From the NCBI GenBank assembly GCA_946479535.1, contig CAMLGP010000212.1, positions 1 through 5,926 on the forward strand: a stretch of 5,926 nucleotides of DNA. The letters are read 5' to 3'. The translations under genes were made by a program, and so were the position numbers. Below the pieces are notes generated by a model that worked only from the letters and a program-made list of their open reading frames with translations, was not told the origin of the DNA and ran no database searches. The DNA is from an uncultured Bacteroidota bacterium. Lineage in GTDB: Bacteria > Bacteroidota > Bacteroidia > Chitinophagales > Chitinophagaceae. Shown piece after piece: positions 5,913 through 5,926 of the stretch. Position 1 is the stretch's first letter, and every line of letters starts with the position of its first letter.

Positions 5913-5926
5913 AGCTCATAAATAAA
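5913..5926. other. Right-edge non-coding bases
   Basis: Fourteen AT-rich bases follow the lptD TAA stop. They are too short to show a terminator or a following gene. Confidence 0.5.

Overview
The window looks like chromosomal DNA of a Bacteroidota species, probably of the Chitinophagaceae or a near relative. Three things point there: the protein families and their order, a TAnnTTTG-type promoter in front of the large right-hand gene, and AT-rich intergenic repeats built from AAATTTC/GAAATTT words. Family-level placement is inference from general familiarity and was not tested. All recognisable genes concern the cell envelope. No phage, CRISPR, rRNA or tRNA genes were seen.

Layout. On the minus strand, reading right to left, are: an N-acetylmuramoyl-L-alanine amidase of the zinc Amidase_3 family (2144-3109, or to 3118 with a GTG start); a 413-bp non-coding gap with several inverted repeats (1731-2143); an MCE/MlaD-type lipid-transport protein (747-1730); and, 5 bp further on, the N-terminal 247 codons of an OstA/LptA-like periplasmic protein that runs off the left edge (1-741). 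The last gene has no stop codon inside the window and is easily missed. Divergent from the amidase on the plus strand is a 906-codon LptD-like LPS-assembly outer-membrane protein (3192-5912), which is complete.

How the genes fit together. The LptA-like protein and LptD would form the periplasmic bridge and outer-membrane exit of the lipopolysaccharide export route. The MCE protein would move phospholipid between the membranes as the substrate-binding part of an Mla-type ABC system whose permease and ATPase are not in the window. The amidase would trim the peptidoglycan between the membranes. The cluster therefore joins outer-membrane lipid asymmetry (LPS out, phospholipid traffic) with wall remodelling. 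This is an ordinary, probably conserved arrangement, not a new system. The points most worth a second look are the exactly two cysteines of LptD, the inverted-repeat-bounded gap, and the very short predicted leader of the lptD transcript.
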